Of a DNA stretch of 50,210 nucleotides, positions 26,714-34,780 are shown piece after piece. Every line of letters starts with the position of its first letter. Within the stretch, counting starts at the first letter, position 1. The notes under the pieces were generated by a model, which worked only from the letters and a program-made list of their open reading frames with translations, did no database searches and was not told where the DNA came from. The stretch comes from Candidatus Bathyarchaeota archaeon (GTDB lineage Archaea; Thermoproteota; Bathyarchaeia; Bathyarchaeales; DTEX01), in contig JAGTQF010000008.1 in the NCBI GenBank assembly GCA_018396655.1, positions 1 to 50,210 of the forward strand, read 5' to 3'. The position numbers and the translations under genes are program-made.

Positions 26714-27610
26714 ATGCAAAAGATAGGCATATTAACGAGAAATGAGCGTTCATGGTGCTCAAGCCAGCTAGGAGAAGCCATTATTAAGCGTGGTTTCCAA
26801 CCAGTCTACTTTATTTTTCCAAGGTTGATGGCTAGGGTTGGCTTTAAACCCGAAGTGTCCCTTGAAGATATCGATGTTTTAAGGGGCCTTAAGGCCATAA
26901 TTGTTCGTCCAATTGGGCGTGGCTCACTGGAAGAAATCATATTTCGGATGGATTTGCTGCATAGACTTAGAAGACTCGGCCTATACATACTGAACCCTCC
27001 GCATGCAATTGAGCGTTCAGTTGATAAATATTATACACTATCGCTTCTCGAGGAAGCCGGCTTACCGGTTCCGAAAACCGCTGTAACCGAAAGTGCGCGT
27101 GATGCCCTAAAAGCCTTTAATGAGCTTGGCGGGGATGTTGTCATTAAACCCATATTTGGGTCACGTGGGGTTGGTTCTGTGAGGGTTTCAAGTCCGGATG
27201 TCGCCGAGAGAATATTTAGGGCGCTTGAATTCCACCATCAAGTCATATATATGCAGGAGTTTATAGAGCATGGAAACTATGACCTGAGAATATTCGTTTT
27301 GGGTGGGCGTGTGCTGGCTGCGATGCGTAGGGTATCCCAAGGCTTATGGAAGACTAATGTTAGTCTTGGAGCCACACCAGTACCTTATGAACCACCAATG
27401 GAGATTGGAAGATTAGCTGTGAGGGCTGCTGAGGTTGTGGGCTGTGAGGTTGCTGGAGTCGATATATTAGAAAGTGATAGGGGCCCATTTATTATCGAAA
27501 TTAATAGTCAGCCGGGGTGGAGGGGGTTACAGACGGTAACAAAATTTAATATAGCCGAGAAGATTGTCGATTACGTTATCGGCAGGATTAGTGAAATGGA
27601 GAAAGGGTAA
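26714..27610 (+). CDS. mptN: RimK-type ATP-grasp ligase, probable tetrahydromethanopterin:alpha-L-glutamate ligase (MptN)
   Basis: GDVVIKPIFGSRGVGSVRV, FIIEINSQPGWRGLQTVTKFNIAEKIVDYV. Confidence 0.7.
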   Translation: MQKIGILTRNERSWCSSQLGEAIIKRGFQPVYFIFPRLMARVGFKPEVSLEDIDVLRGLKAIIVRPIGRGSLEEIIFRMDLLHRLRRLGLYILNPPHAIERSVDKYYTLSLLEEAGLPVPKTAVTESARDALKAFNELGGDVVIKPIFGSRGVGSVRVSSPDVAERIFRALEFHHQVIYMQEFIEHGNYDLRIFVLGGRVLAAMRRVSQGLWKTNVSLGATPVPYEPPMEIGRLAVRAAEVVGCEVAGVDILESDRGPFIIEINSQPGWRGLQTVTKFNIAEKIVDYVIGRISEMEKG

Positions 27611-28242
27611 TGGATAGAACAGCAATAATACTTGCCGGAGGCTCCTCAGAGAGGTTTGGAGCCGATAAGGGGCTTGTAAAACTCGCTAATAAACCGTTAA
27701 TATTGCATGTTATTGAGAGAGTTCGAGACTTGGTTGATGAGGTTATTGTCTCCGTAAAATCTAACGCCCAACTATCACTTTACAGGCCATTAATGTCGAA
27801 TTGTGATAAAATAGTTGTTGATATGGAGGGTTTTCCAGCATGTCCTCTCACTGGCGCCCTAACTGGACTAGCAAACTCGGGGGGTGAGTATTCGATTCTG
27901 CTGCCATGTGATACGCCATTTATTTCAAGGAGCGTTATAGACCTACTCTTTGAGATAGCGGTTGGGGTTGATGCTGTAATTCCAAGATGGCCTAATGGTT
28001 ACATAGAACCATTACAGGCGGTCTATAAAACCAGTAGCGCTCTTAAGTCTGCTAGGGAATCTCTTGAGAGGGGTGAGATTAGGATGCAGTCCATGATATC
28101 TCGGCTTAGAAGGGTCCGCTATTTATCAACCCTAGTTATTGGGGAGATTGACCAGAAGATGCTCACGTTCTTCAATATTAATACGCCTATCGACCTCAAG
28201 AAAGCTGAAGCCTTAATAAAAAGGGGTGTATTGGACGAGTGA
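27610..28242 (+). CDS. mobA: molybdenum cofactor guanylyltransferase-like (MobA)
   Basis: AIILAGGSSERFGADKGLVKLANKPLI, LLPCDTPFIS, EPLQAVY. Confidence 0.85.
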   Translation: MDRTAIILAGGSSERFGADKGLVKLANKPLILHVIERVRDLVDEVIVSVKSNAQLSLYRPLMSNCDKIVVDMEGFPACPLTGALTGLANSGGEYSILLPCDTPFISRSVIDLLFEIAVGVDAVIPRWPNGYIEPLQAVYKTSSALKSARESLERGEIRMQSMISRLRRVRYLSTLVIGEIDQKMLTFFNINTPIDLKKAEALIKRGVLDE

Positions 28243-28252
28243 AACTGAAGAT

Positions 28253-29011
28253 TTATATGAAGAGGTCCTTTTCTCTGGGTCTTATAAGGTCCTTCGCTGT
28301 TGCACCCTCATCCCTCTCGTAAGCGTAGCCTCTAATTATGGCTGCTGGTATGCCCTCATCGGCTTGCCCTATAACCAGCTCGGCTGCTGAGGAGAGTTCA
28401 TCGGCTATGGCTGTCTGCTTAACCCTAAGCACATATCCGAAGAGGTCCTTTTCGCCCCGCCTATCACGGATGGGCTTTATTCCAGCCACACCAACCGCAA
28501 CATTTATCTCACCGTTTCTGAGGGGTCTACCATGAGTGTCAGAGATTATAACAGCCACGTCTTTTCCACTGACCTCTCTTATTCTCCGCCTTATTATGCG
28601 GGCTGATAGGTCTGGGTCTTTCGGTAGTGGCGCTACATTCCTCTCTCCGGGAACATTAGATTTGTCGACGCCCGCGTTTGCGCATATAAACCCATGTTTT
28701 GTCTCAGATATTATGTGTCCGTTGCCCATGCGGATAATGGACTTAGATTCTCTAAGGATAACCTCAACTAGGGCCGGGTCTTTCCCAAGGTTTTCGGCCA
28801 CAGTCTTTGCGAATTCCGATGGGATTATGCTGTCAAGGTTTACTATATTTCCCTCGGCTCTAGAGACGATAACATGTGTTATAACTATTATATCGCCATC
28901 CTCTATAGGCGTGCCCTGCCTTGCCGCTGCCTCACATATTAAAAGTCCTAGGTCGTCACCACTCCTAATTATCGGCATTCCAGTAATTGGAATAATCTCA
29001 ATTCTGCGCAT
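28253..29011 (-). CDS. cofE: coenzyme F420-0:L-glutamate ligase (CofE)
   Basis: IIPITGMPIIRSGDDLGLLI, GFICANAGVDKSNV, VIISDTHGRPLRNGEINVAVGVAGI. Confidence 0.92.
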   Translation of the reverse strand: MRRIEIIPITGMPIIRSGDDLGLLICEAAARQGTPIEDGDIIVITHVIVSRAEGNIVNLDSIIPSEFAKTVAENLGKDPALVEVILRESKSIIRMGNGHIISETKHGFICANAGVDKSNVPGERNVAPLPKDPDLSARIIRRRIREVSGKDVAVIISDTHGRPLRNGEINVAVGVAGIKPIRDRRGEKDLFGYVLRVKQTAIADELSSAAELVIGQADEGIPAAIIRGYAYERDEGATAKDLIRPREKDLFI

Positions 29012-29136
29012 AACACTATATTGAGCAAGGCTGTATATAAAAAGATGACTTTAGGGCTTGAAAACAATAAAAAACAAAAAGGGTAAAATTAATATTATCT
29101 TGACGGGAAATCTCTCACTATGCTTTAATAGAGGAG

Positions 29137-30150
29137 TTGATTAGTATGCCATGCATAGTAGTTGTCTGCGGATTTTTCGGCGATACCGGGAAGGGGAAAA
29201 TAATATCTTATCTCGCGCTAAAAGACAAGATTAGCGTAGCTGCCAGGGCGGGTGTAGGTCCAAACGCCGGACACACTGTTGTCTATGGAGATAAAACCTA
29301 TAAGGTCCGCATGATACCAAGCGCCTTCGTCTATGAAAAGTGCCGCCTATTGATAGGGCCGGGGGTCTTAGTGGACCCAAAAATATTTCTGGATGAGGTT
29401 AGACTCGTTAATGCCGAAAATAGGGCTGGGCTTGACCCTCAATGTGCCATAATAGAGCCTAAGCATATTGAGGCTGATAGAGCTGGGCACTTAGCATCAG
29501 AGATTGGAACAACTGGAACTGGAACTGGACCATGTAATGCTGACCGGGTGCTTAGAAGGGCTAAGCTGGCGAGAAACATCCCTGAGCTCCAGCGTTTCCT
29601 CACTGATGTTCCCCTAGAAGTTAATAATGCAATTGATAGCGGAGAGAATGTTTTGATTGAGGGGACTCAGGGAACATACCTCTCCTTATGGCATGGAACA
29701 TATCCATACGTTACGTCTAAGGATGTGACTGCATCAGCGGCTTGCTCGGATGTTGGGGTTGGGCCAAAGAAGGTTGATGAGGTAATAATTGTTTTTAAGG
29801 CGTTTGTAACTAGGGTTGGAGCCGGACCACTTCCAGGCGAGATTCCATGGGAGGAAGCGGAGAAGAGGGGATGGGCTGAAGTAGCAACGGTTACTGGTAG
29901 AAGGAGAAGGGCTGCACCATTCAACTTTGATTTGGCTAAGAGGGCTGTCATGCTAAATAGCGCTACGCAAGCTGCCATAACTAAAATCGACGTGTTATTC
30001 CCGGAGTGTAAGGGCGCAAGAACATTTGGAGATTTATCGGATGAGGCCAGAAAGTTCATTAGAAGGGTTGAGGAGGAGATAAAGATTCCAGTAACATTAA
30101 TAGGAACCGGGCCGGAAGTCTGGGATATTGTGGATAGGAGATTTGAGTGA
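29137..30150 (+). CDS. purA: adenylosuccinate synthetase
   Basis: VVCGFFGDTGKGKIISYLAL, VGPNAGHTV, EGTQGTYLSLWHGTYPYVTSKDVTA. Confidence 0.93.
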   Translation: MISMPCIVVVCGFFGDTGKGKIISYLALKDKISVAARAGVGPNAGHTVVYGDKTYKVRMIPSAFVYEKCRLLIGPGVLVDPKIFLDEVRLVNAENRAGLDPQCAIIEPKHIEADRAGHLASEIGTTGTGTGPCNADRVLRRAKLARNIPELQRFLTDVPLEVNNAIDSGENVLIEGTQGTYLSLWHGTYPYVTSKDVTASAACSDVGVGPKKVDEVIIVFKAFVTRVGAGPLPGEIPWEEAEKRGWAEVATVTGRRRRAAPFNFDLAKRAVMLNSATQAAITKIDVLFPECKGARTFGDLSDEARKFIRRVEEEIKIPVTLIGTGPEVWDIVDRRFE

Positions 30151-30245
30151 TTCTTCAGGCTCTAAAAACTTATCTTCTTGGCGATTAGTCAAAAAGTTTT
30201 TAAATTACTCCTATATAGCATTTATAGCCTTAAGCGATAATTATT

Positions 30246-30261
30246 CCAAGTCGTGATTTGG
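30246..30261 (+). promoter_or_regulatory. hairpin/near-palindrome immediately upstream of rpo7 ribosome binding site
   Basis: CCAAGT-CGTG-ATTTGG directly abutting AAGGAGTGA. Confidence 0.4.
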
Positions 30262-30276
30262 AAGGAGTGAGCGATT

Positions 30277-30864
30277 ACGTTCAATCTAGCAACTGTGGAG
30301 GATACGGTTCGCATACCGCCCGACAAATTTAATGAGCCACTTGAGAAGGTCGCATTAGAGCAGCTAAAGATGAAATATGTGGGCGTAATTGACGATGAGC
30401 TGGGCTATTTAATAGCGGTCACAAACGTTAGAGTCTCCCCCATTGGAAAGATAATTCCCGGGGATGCTGCAATCCATCATAAGGTAACCTTTATGCTCCT
30501 AACATTTCTGCCAAAGGTTCAGGAGATAGTTGAGGGTGAGGTTGTTGAGGTTGCAGACTTTGGGGCCTTTGTTCGTATAGGGCCCGTTGACGCTCTCCTC
30601 CATGTGTCACAGTTAATGGACGACTTCATAACGTATGATGAGAAGCAGGGTGTTTTAATGGGCAAGGAGACTAAGCGTAAGGTGACTGTTGGCGATAGGG
30701 TGCGCGTTAGGATAACAGCCGTGTCGATAGGTAGGGGTGCTGGCTTCGGGAAGATAGGCGTGACCGCACGCCAACCCTTCCTTGGAAAGATTGAGTGGAT
30801 TGAGGAGGATTTGAAGAAACTGAAGGCTGAGGCTCAGGCGGCTGAGGCTAAGGGAAAGGAGTAG
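30277..30864 (+). CDS. rpo7: DNA-directed RNA polymerase subunit Rpo7 (RpoE'); apparent ACG start
   Basis: (T/M)FNLATVEDTVRIPPDKFNEPLEKVALEQLKMKYVGVIDDELGYLIAVTNV...; aligns residue for residue with archaeal Rpo7 N-termini (MYKLxxxxxxVRIPP); called GTG(30295) truncates 6 aa. Confidence 0.92.
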   Translation, partial: TFNLATVEDTVRIPPDKFNEPLEKVALEQLKMKYVGVIDDELGYLIAVTNVRVSPIGKIIPGDAAIHHKVTFMLLTFLPKVQEIVEGEVVEVADFGAFVRIGPVDALLHVSQLMDDFITYDEKQGVLMGKETKRKVTVGDRVRVRITAVSIGRGAGFGKIGVTARQPFLGKIEWIEEDLKKLKAEAQAAEAKGKE

Positions 30865-30879
30865 TGTGGTGATATCGGA

Positions 30880-31065
30880 TTGGTTGAGAGGGCTTGTAGG
30901 AGATGCCATTATATAACTGAAGAGAATATTTGTCCAAACTGTAAGTCGACGGATTTAAGCGAGGACTTCAGTGGACTAGTAGTAATATTCGAGCCAAAAA
31001 GCTCCGCCATAGCTAAAACGATGAAGATTGAGAAGAAGGGGCGGTATGCCATAAAGGTGAGGTAG
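30880..31065 (+). CDS. spt4: transcription elongation factor Spt4 (RpoE'')
   Basis: ERACRRCHYITEENICPNCKSTDLSEDFSGLVVIFEPKSSAIAKTM. Confidence 0.92.
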   Translation: MVERACRRCHYITEENICPNCKSTDLSEDFSGLVVIFEPKSSAIAKTMKIEKKGRYAIKVR

Positions 31066-31073
31066 AAAGTGGC

Positions 31074-31595
31074 ATGTATATTCTCACGCCAGAACTTAGA
31101 GACGAGCTTAAAGCCCCATTAGGCCACCTCATCAGAGGTTCACTTGATGATGTTATTAGAGAGTTAAAGGAGCTGATGGAATCAGTTAGGCCTGTGAAAA
31201 TAATCTCCGTGGGCGATGTTATATCGAGAAGCATGCTTGAGAGGGGGCTTCCACTAAATGTTTTCATAGTTGATAACAAGTCTATGCGAAGGCCCACCGA
31301 GCCCATAAAATTTAGGGCGGATAGAATAATGGAGCTCACCAATCCGGCTGGCACAATTATGGATGATGCCTGGCGTGTTATAGGTGAAGCCACTAAATTG
31401 GATGGTTTAGTTGAAGTTCTAGTTGATGGCGAAGAGGATTTACTCACAATCGTTGCGGTCCTTGTGGCTCCTGAGAAATCCATGGTCGTCTATGGTCAGC
31501 CTAATGAGGGAGTTGTTGTGATTAATGTTGATGAAGAGACTAAAGCTAGGATGCGTAGGATTTTGGAGAGGATGGAGCATAAACCGGAAAGCTAA
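31074..31595 (+). CDS. GTP-dependent dephospho-CoA kinase (DUF359)
   Basis: IISVGDVISRSMLERGLPLNVFIVDNKSMRRP...NPAGTI, DGEEDLLTIVAVLVAPEKSMVVYGQPNEGVV. Confidence 0.9.
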   Translation: MYILTPELRDELKAPLGHLIRGSLDDVIRELKELMESVRPVKIISVGDVISRSMLERGLPLNVFIVDNKSMRRPTEPIKFRADRIMELTNPAGTIMDDAWRVIGEATKLDGLVEVLVDGEEDLLTIVAVLVAPEKSMVVYGQPNEGVVVINVDEETKARMRRILERMEHKPES

Positions 31596-31648
31596 AGTAT
31601 GGGGAGCTCTTTCAAGATTTAAGTTAGAATCTGGAGGTCTACGCCGAA

Positions 31649-31942
31649 ATGAAGATTAATATTATAAGCAATAGGCGTAATGAGCTGCTTAAGAGAAACG
31701 AGATTATTTTCAGCGTTATACATGAGCGTGCACCAACCCCATCCCGTATAGAGGTTAGGCGGGAGCTTGCCAGAATACTCAGGGTTGATGTTGAGAGGGT
31801 TTATGTTAGGAAGGTGGAGAGCGTGACTGGGGCTTCGATGACTATGGGTGAAGCGCATGTTTATGATTCGGAGGAGCATGCTAAGCAAATAGAACCGGAA
31901 CATATAATAATGAGGAATTCACCTCAAACAAAGGAGAAGTGA
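31649..31942 (+). CDS. rps24e: 30S ribosomal protein S24e
   Basis: NRRNELLKRNEIIFSVIHERAPTPSRIEVRRELA; conserved archaeal synteny. Confidence 0.92.
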   Translation: MKINIISNRRNELLKRNEIIFSVIHERAPTPSRIEVRRELARILRVDVERVYVRKVESVTGASMTMGEAHVYDSEEHAKQIEPEHIIMRNSPQTKEK

Positions 31943-31948
31943 TAAGTA

Positions 31949-32167
31949 ATGTCCAAGAAGGGGAAGAAAAAGAAGTTTATCTCCTCATATTACAAGATTG
32001 AGGATGGGAAGATTAAGAGGCTACTTCCGGTGTGTGATAGATGTGGGCCGGGATACTTTATGGCCGACCATGGAAACCGCTACGCTTGCGGACACTGCGG
32101 CTTCACGAAGTATAAGACGCCGAGTTTAAATAAGAGGGGTGCTGAGGAAGATTATTCCTCAGAATGA
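31949..32167 (+). CDS. rps27ae: 30S ribosomal protein S27ae
   Basis: CDRCGPGYFMADHGNRYACGHCGFTKYK. Confidence 0.93.
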   Translation: MSKKGKKKKFISSYYKIEDGKIKRLLPVCDRCGPGYFMADHGNRYACGHCGFTKYKTPSLNKRGAEEDYSSE

Positions 32168-32370
32168 GCTGGAGGCCTTAAAAGGAGGAATAGCTCTATA
32201 CCCGCCGCGACACCAAGAAGACCGATTATTAGGAGCGTTATTGGGACGATAGGCTGCATTTCTGGATAACTGCTTATTACCGGAAAGAAAACCAGCCCGA
32301 TATAGCCTATAAGGATTAAGGTGCATATAAAAGAGATTAAATAGAAGATGTTTATCTTACGTTCGCCCAT
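32152..32370 (-). CDS. small two-TM membrane protein
   Basis: 72 aa with two hydrophobic segments; no clear family. Confidence 0.5.
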   Translation of the reverse strand: MGERKINIFYLISFICTLILIGYIGLVFFPVISSYPEMQPIVPITLLIIGLLGVAAGIELFLLLRPPAHSEE

Positions 32371-32535
32371 AAATGTCTCCTCAAATCTAACACTAAAAGA
32401 ACATCTTAACCAGACTATTTAATATTTTCCGCCTTTACTAGTGTTCAATAATTGATACCTCCCTATCATCTTGATAGCCTCTCCCTCTTCCCCTAAAACC
32501 CTATAAAATCATCTACTCCTACATGAGTGGTGAAA

Positions 32536-32628
32536 GGCACCAGAGCCCTTCGCTAGGGTGTGCCCTATACTTTAGCGTTAATAAACTGGAAGATGGCTGA
32601 TGGCGAATTTAAGCCCGCTAGGCTCTTA
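32536..32628. other. candidate structured intergenic element (two hairpins sharing a CGCTA loop)
   Basis: GGCAC-CAGAG-CCCT-TCGCT-AGGG-T-GTGCC (32536-32564) and GCC-CGCTA-GGC nearby, with TAGCG (32573-32577) between them. Confidence 0.3.
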
Positions 32629-32632
32629 ACCA

Positions 32633-33145
32633 TTAAGTTTGAAGAGTTATTATCTCGGCTCGCATGGCTTTAACGTCTAGAATCGCCATCGTTGCATGTC
32701 CAGTCAGATACCCGCATACCTCACCAGGATTTATCACTAAAGTCTTTCCAACATTATAGGTTTCGGCCTTATGTGTGTGGCCATGAACCACGACATCATA
32801 ATAATTCGAGTTGATTAAAGCCTTAAGTAATATTTCGTCCTCACCATGAATTAGCGCCATTCTCAATCCATCAACGTTTATCTCCGCGAACCTTCCATAT
32901 ATTTGGGCCCCAACCTCCTCAAACCTTCTCCTCAGTAAATTCTGGTCCCCATCGTTGTTGCCAAAAACACCTATCAGCTTGGCTTTGAGAGGTTTAAATC
33001 GTAGGGCTGTGAATGGAGCAATATAGTCTCCGGCATGGAGCACAAGCCTAACACCCTCACTATTTAATCTCTCCACAGCAGCATCGATAAGCTGAAGTCT
33101 ATCATGCGTATCAGCAATTATACCAATCTTATCCCAAGCAGCCAA
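32633..33145 (-). CDS. YfcE/MJ0936-type metallophosphodiesterase
   Basis: IGIIADTHDRL, LHAGDY, VFGNNDGD, VVHGHTHKAE. Confidence 0.9.
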   Translation of the reverse strand: MAAWDKIGIIADTHDRLQLIDAAVERLNSEGVRLVLHAGDYIAPFTALRFKPLKAKLIGVFGNNDGDQNLLRRRFEEVGAQIYGRFAEINVDGLRMALIHGEDEILLKALINSNYYDVVVHGHTHKAETYNVGKTLVINPGEVCGYLTGHATMAILDVKAMRAEIITLQT

Positions 33146-33221
33146 TTAAATCACCACCGGATTTCAGACCAAAATTATCTATTGGCTCCATAACTTAAAA
33201 TTAGCGTACTAATCAGCACTC

Positions 33222-33344
33222 ATGAAAAGGAATATCCTAGTTCTCAACTTGGGAGGAGAGAGGAGAGGTTATCATGATGATAGGGAGTATCAACTGGTAT
33301 ATTTGAGGGTAGGTTGGAAATTCGGCGAATCCAACAAGGCTTAA
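33222..33344 (+). CDS. possible 40-aa small ORF
   Basis: MKRNILVLNLGGERRGYHDDREYQLVYLRVGWKFGESNKA*; no clear SD, may be fortuitous. Confidence 0.2.
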   Translation: MKRNILVLNLGGERRGYHDDREYQLVYLRVGWKFGESNKA

Positions 33345-33371
33345 ATTTGCCGTAGCTTACTTTCTCAGCCA

Positions 33372-34049
33372 ATGTCAATGGAAGAGTTAAGGGCTATCTT
33401 AAGGAAGGCGGTCAGCCTAACGCTTATATTTAATTCAGTTGCTAGCCTACTCTCCTCTATAGGCGTTTTATGCGGGATTTATGTGGGGGTTTCATTCATT
33501 TTCATCTGCAGCCCATGCTCCCTAGAGGGCCTCCCACTCTTCTTCGTAGCCGCAACATCAATATTGAACATAGCTCCAGCAAAGACTATTGGGAGAGTAA
33601 ACTTGAGGAGGATAATGTTCCATCACTACGTTTATGGCCTCCTATCAATAGCCGCTTACTTCGCTCTCTCCATTCCACATCTCCTACTAGTGGACGCATT
33701 TTCCTTCAGCAGATACCAGGTATATGCGAGCCTCTTCCTCTACTGGGGAATAACACTCACGATAGACGATTTAGCCGACGTATCGCCTAGAATAGCGCGC
33801 CTCCTCAATCTGATTGGGAATAAGGTGAGAAAGGCTGGATGGCTGATTCAAAAGGTCCATCTCATATCAAGTTTGATCTCGGTTTTCGCCGCAATTCATG
33901 TTCTAGTATGCTCTCTTGAGAGCCGCTTTCTCCTAATTGACAACTCCTTTCTCAGCTTTCTCCATGCACTTTTAATAGTGAATCTGCTGATAACCGCAGT
34001 ATATGGGCTGAAGATATGCGGGGAGAAGGTTTGGCTTAAAAGTCTCTAA
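33372..34049 (+). CDS. hypothetical multi-TM membrane protein
   Basis: 225 aa with several hydrophobic helices. Confidence 0.65.
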   Translation: MSMEELRAILRKAVSLTLIFNSVASLLSSIGVLCGIYVGVSFIFICSPCSLEGLPLFFVAATSILNIAPAKTIGRVNLRRIMFHHYVYGLLSIAAYFALSIPHLLLVDAFSFSRYQVYASLFLYWGITLTIDDLADVSPRIARLLNLIGNKVRKAGWLIQKVHLISSLISVFAAIHVLVCSLESRFLLIDNSFLSFLHALLIVNLLITAVYGLKICGEKVWLKSL

Positions 34050-34063
34050 AATTCAATTCCAGC

Positions 34064-34774
34064 TCATCCGGGCTTTAGTACGGTGATATTCTTCTTTAAC
34101 CCCTCCCATCCACCCTCAGCCTTTAGCATTAAAATCCTAAATGCTGTTTTAGAGTCCATCTTATCCCAGACTTCACCAGTTGCCTCTTTAACCAAATATT
34201 TCGCGGCATTCAAAACCTCGGCATTCATCCTTGAGTCGGCTTCATCCGCAATATGGCAGATTAAAGCCTCAATAGTTTTAGGCGATATTGGGCCGGCTTG
34301 ACCGTGACTGGCAACAACAATATGAATCAAGTCGAGTGGGAAGCCCCTCTTAATAAGCTCCGAGGCCGCTAAAGTTAAGTGGTCTAGGCGTTCGCCTAAA
34401 GGTGAATTTCGATAGGCACCATTCTCCCCCCTCTCATATGTTAGTGGCTTAAAAATGTCATGCAATAAAACTCCGCTGATAACGAGGTCTCTATTCACCC
34501 TTCCACCATAAATCTTTTCGATGGAATCGCATATCGCCATAGCAATATTAATCGTCGATAGTGTATGCTCTAGAAGCCCACCCGGATAGCTATGGTGATG
34601 AAATCTGCTTGCGGGTGCCTCTTCAATAGGCATCCCAGAGTAGGATGAAGCACCAAAGTTCACTGAGAGGTCGCTTAGGAGCCCTAAGATTTTCTCCCTT
34701 AGAGACTCATCCTTAATCTTATTTACAATCCTCTTGAGTTTAGAATTCAAATCTCCCTCCACCAATCCACCCAA
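34064..34774 (-). CDS. HD-domain protein, YhaM-like
   Basis: RFHHHSYPGGLLEHTLSTINIAMAI, GVLLHDIFKP, HLTLAASELIKRG, ASHGQ. Confidence 0.8.
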   Translation of the reverse strand: MGGLVEGDLNSKLKRIVNKIKDESLREKILGLLSDLSVNFGASSYSGMPIEEAPASRFHHHSYPGGLLEHTLSTINIAMAICDSIEKIYGGRVNRDLVISGVLLHDIFKPLTYERGENGAYRNSPLGERLDHLTLAASELIKRGFPLDLIHIVVASHGQAGPISPKTIEALICHIADEADSRMNAEVLNAAKYLVKEATGEVWDKMDSKTAFRILMLKAEGGWEGLKKNITVLKPG

Positions 34775-34780
34775 ACAAGC

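Noticed and set aside
28259-28454. Direct repeat GAAGAGGTCCTTTTC (two copies) inside cofE
   Set aside because: Encodes EKDLF twice in the CofE protein; two short copies are best explained by coding coincidence.
29515-29531. GGAACTGGAACTGGACC short tandem repeat
   Set aside because: Codes for the TGTGTGP loop of PurA; coding constraint, not a repeat element.
33270-33330. ATGATGA box C-like motif, possible C/D box sRNA
   Set aside because: No CUGA box D found at appropriate spacing; insufficient support.
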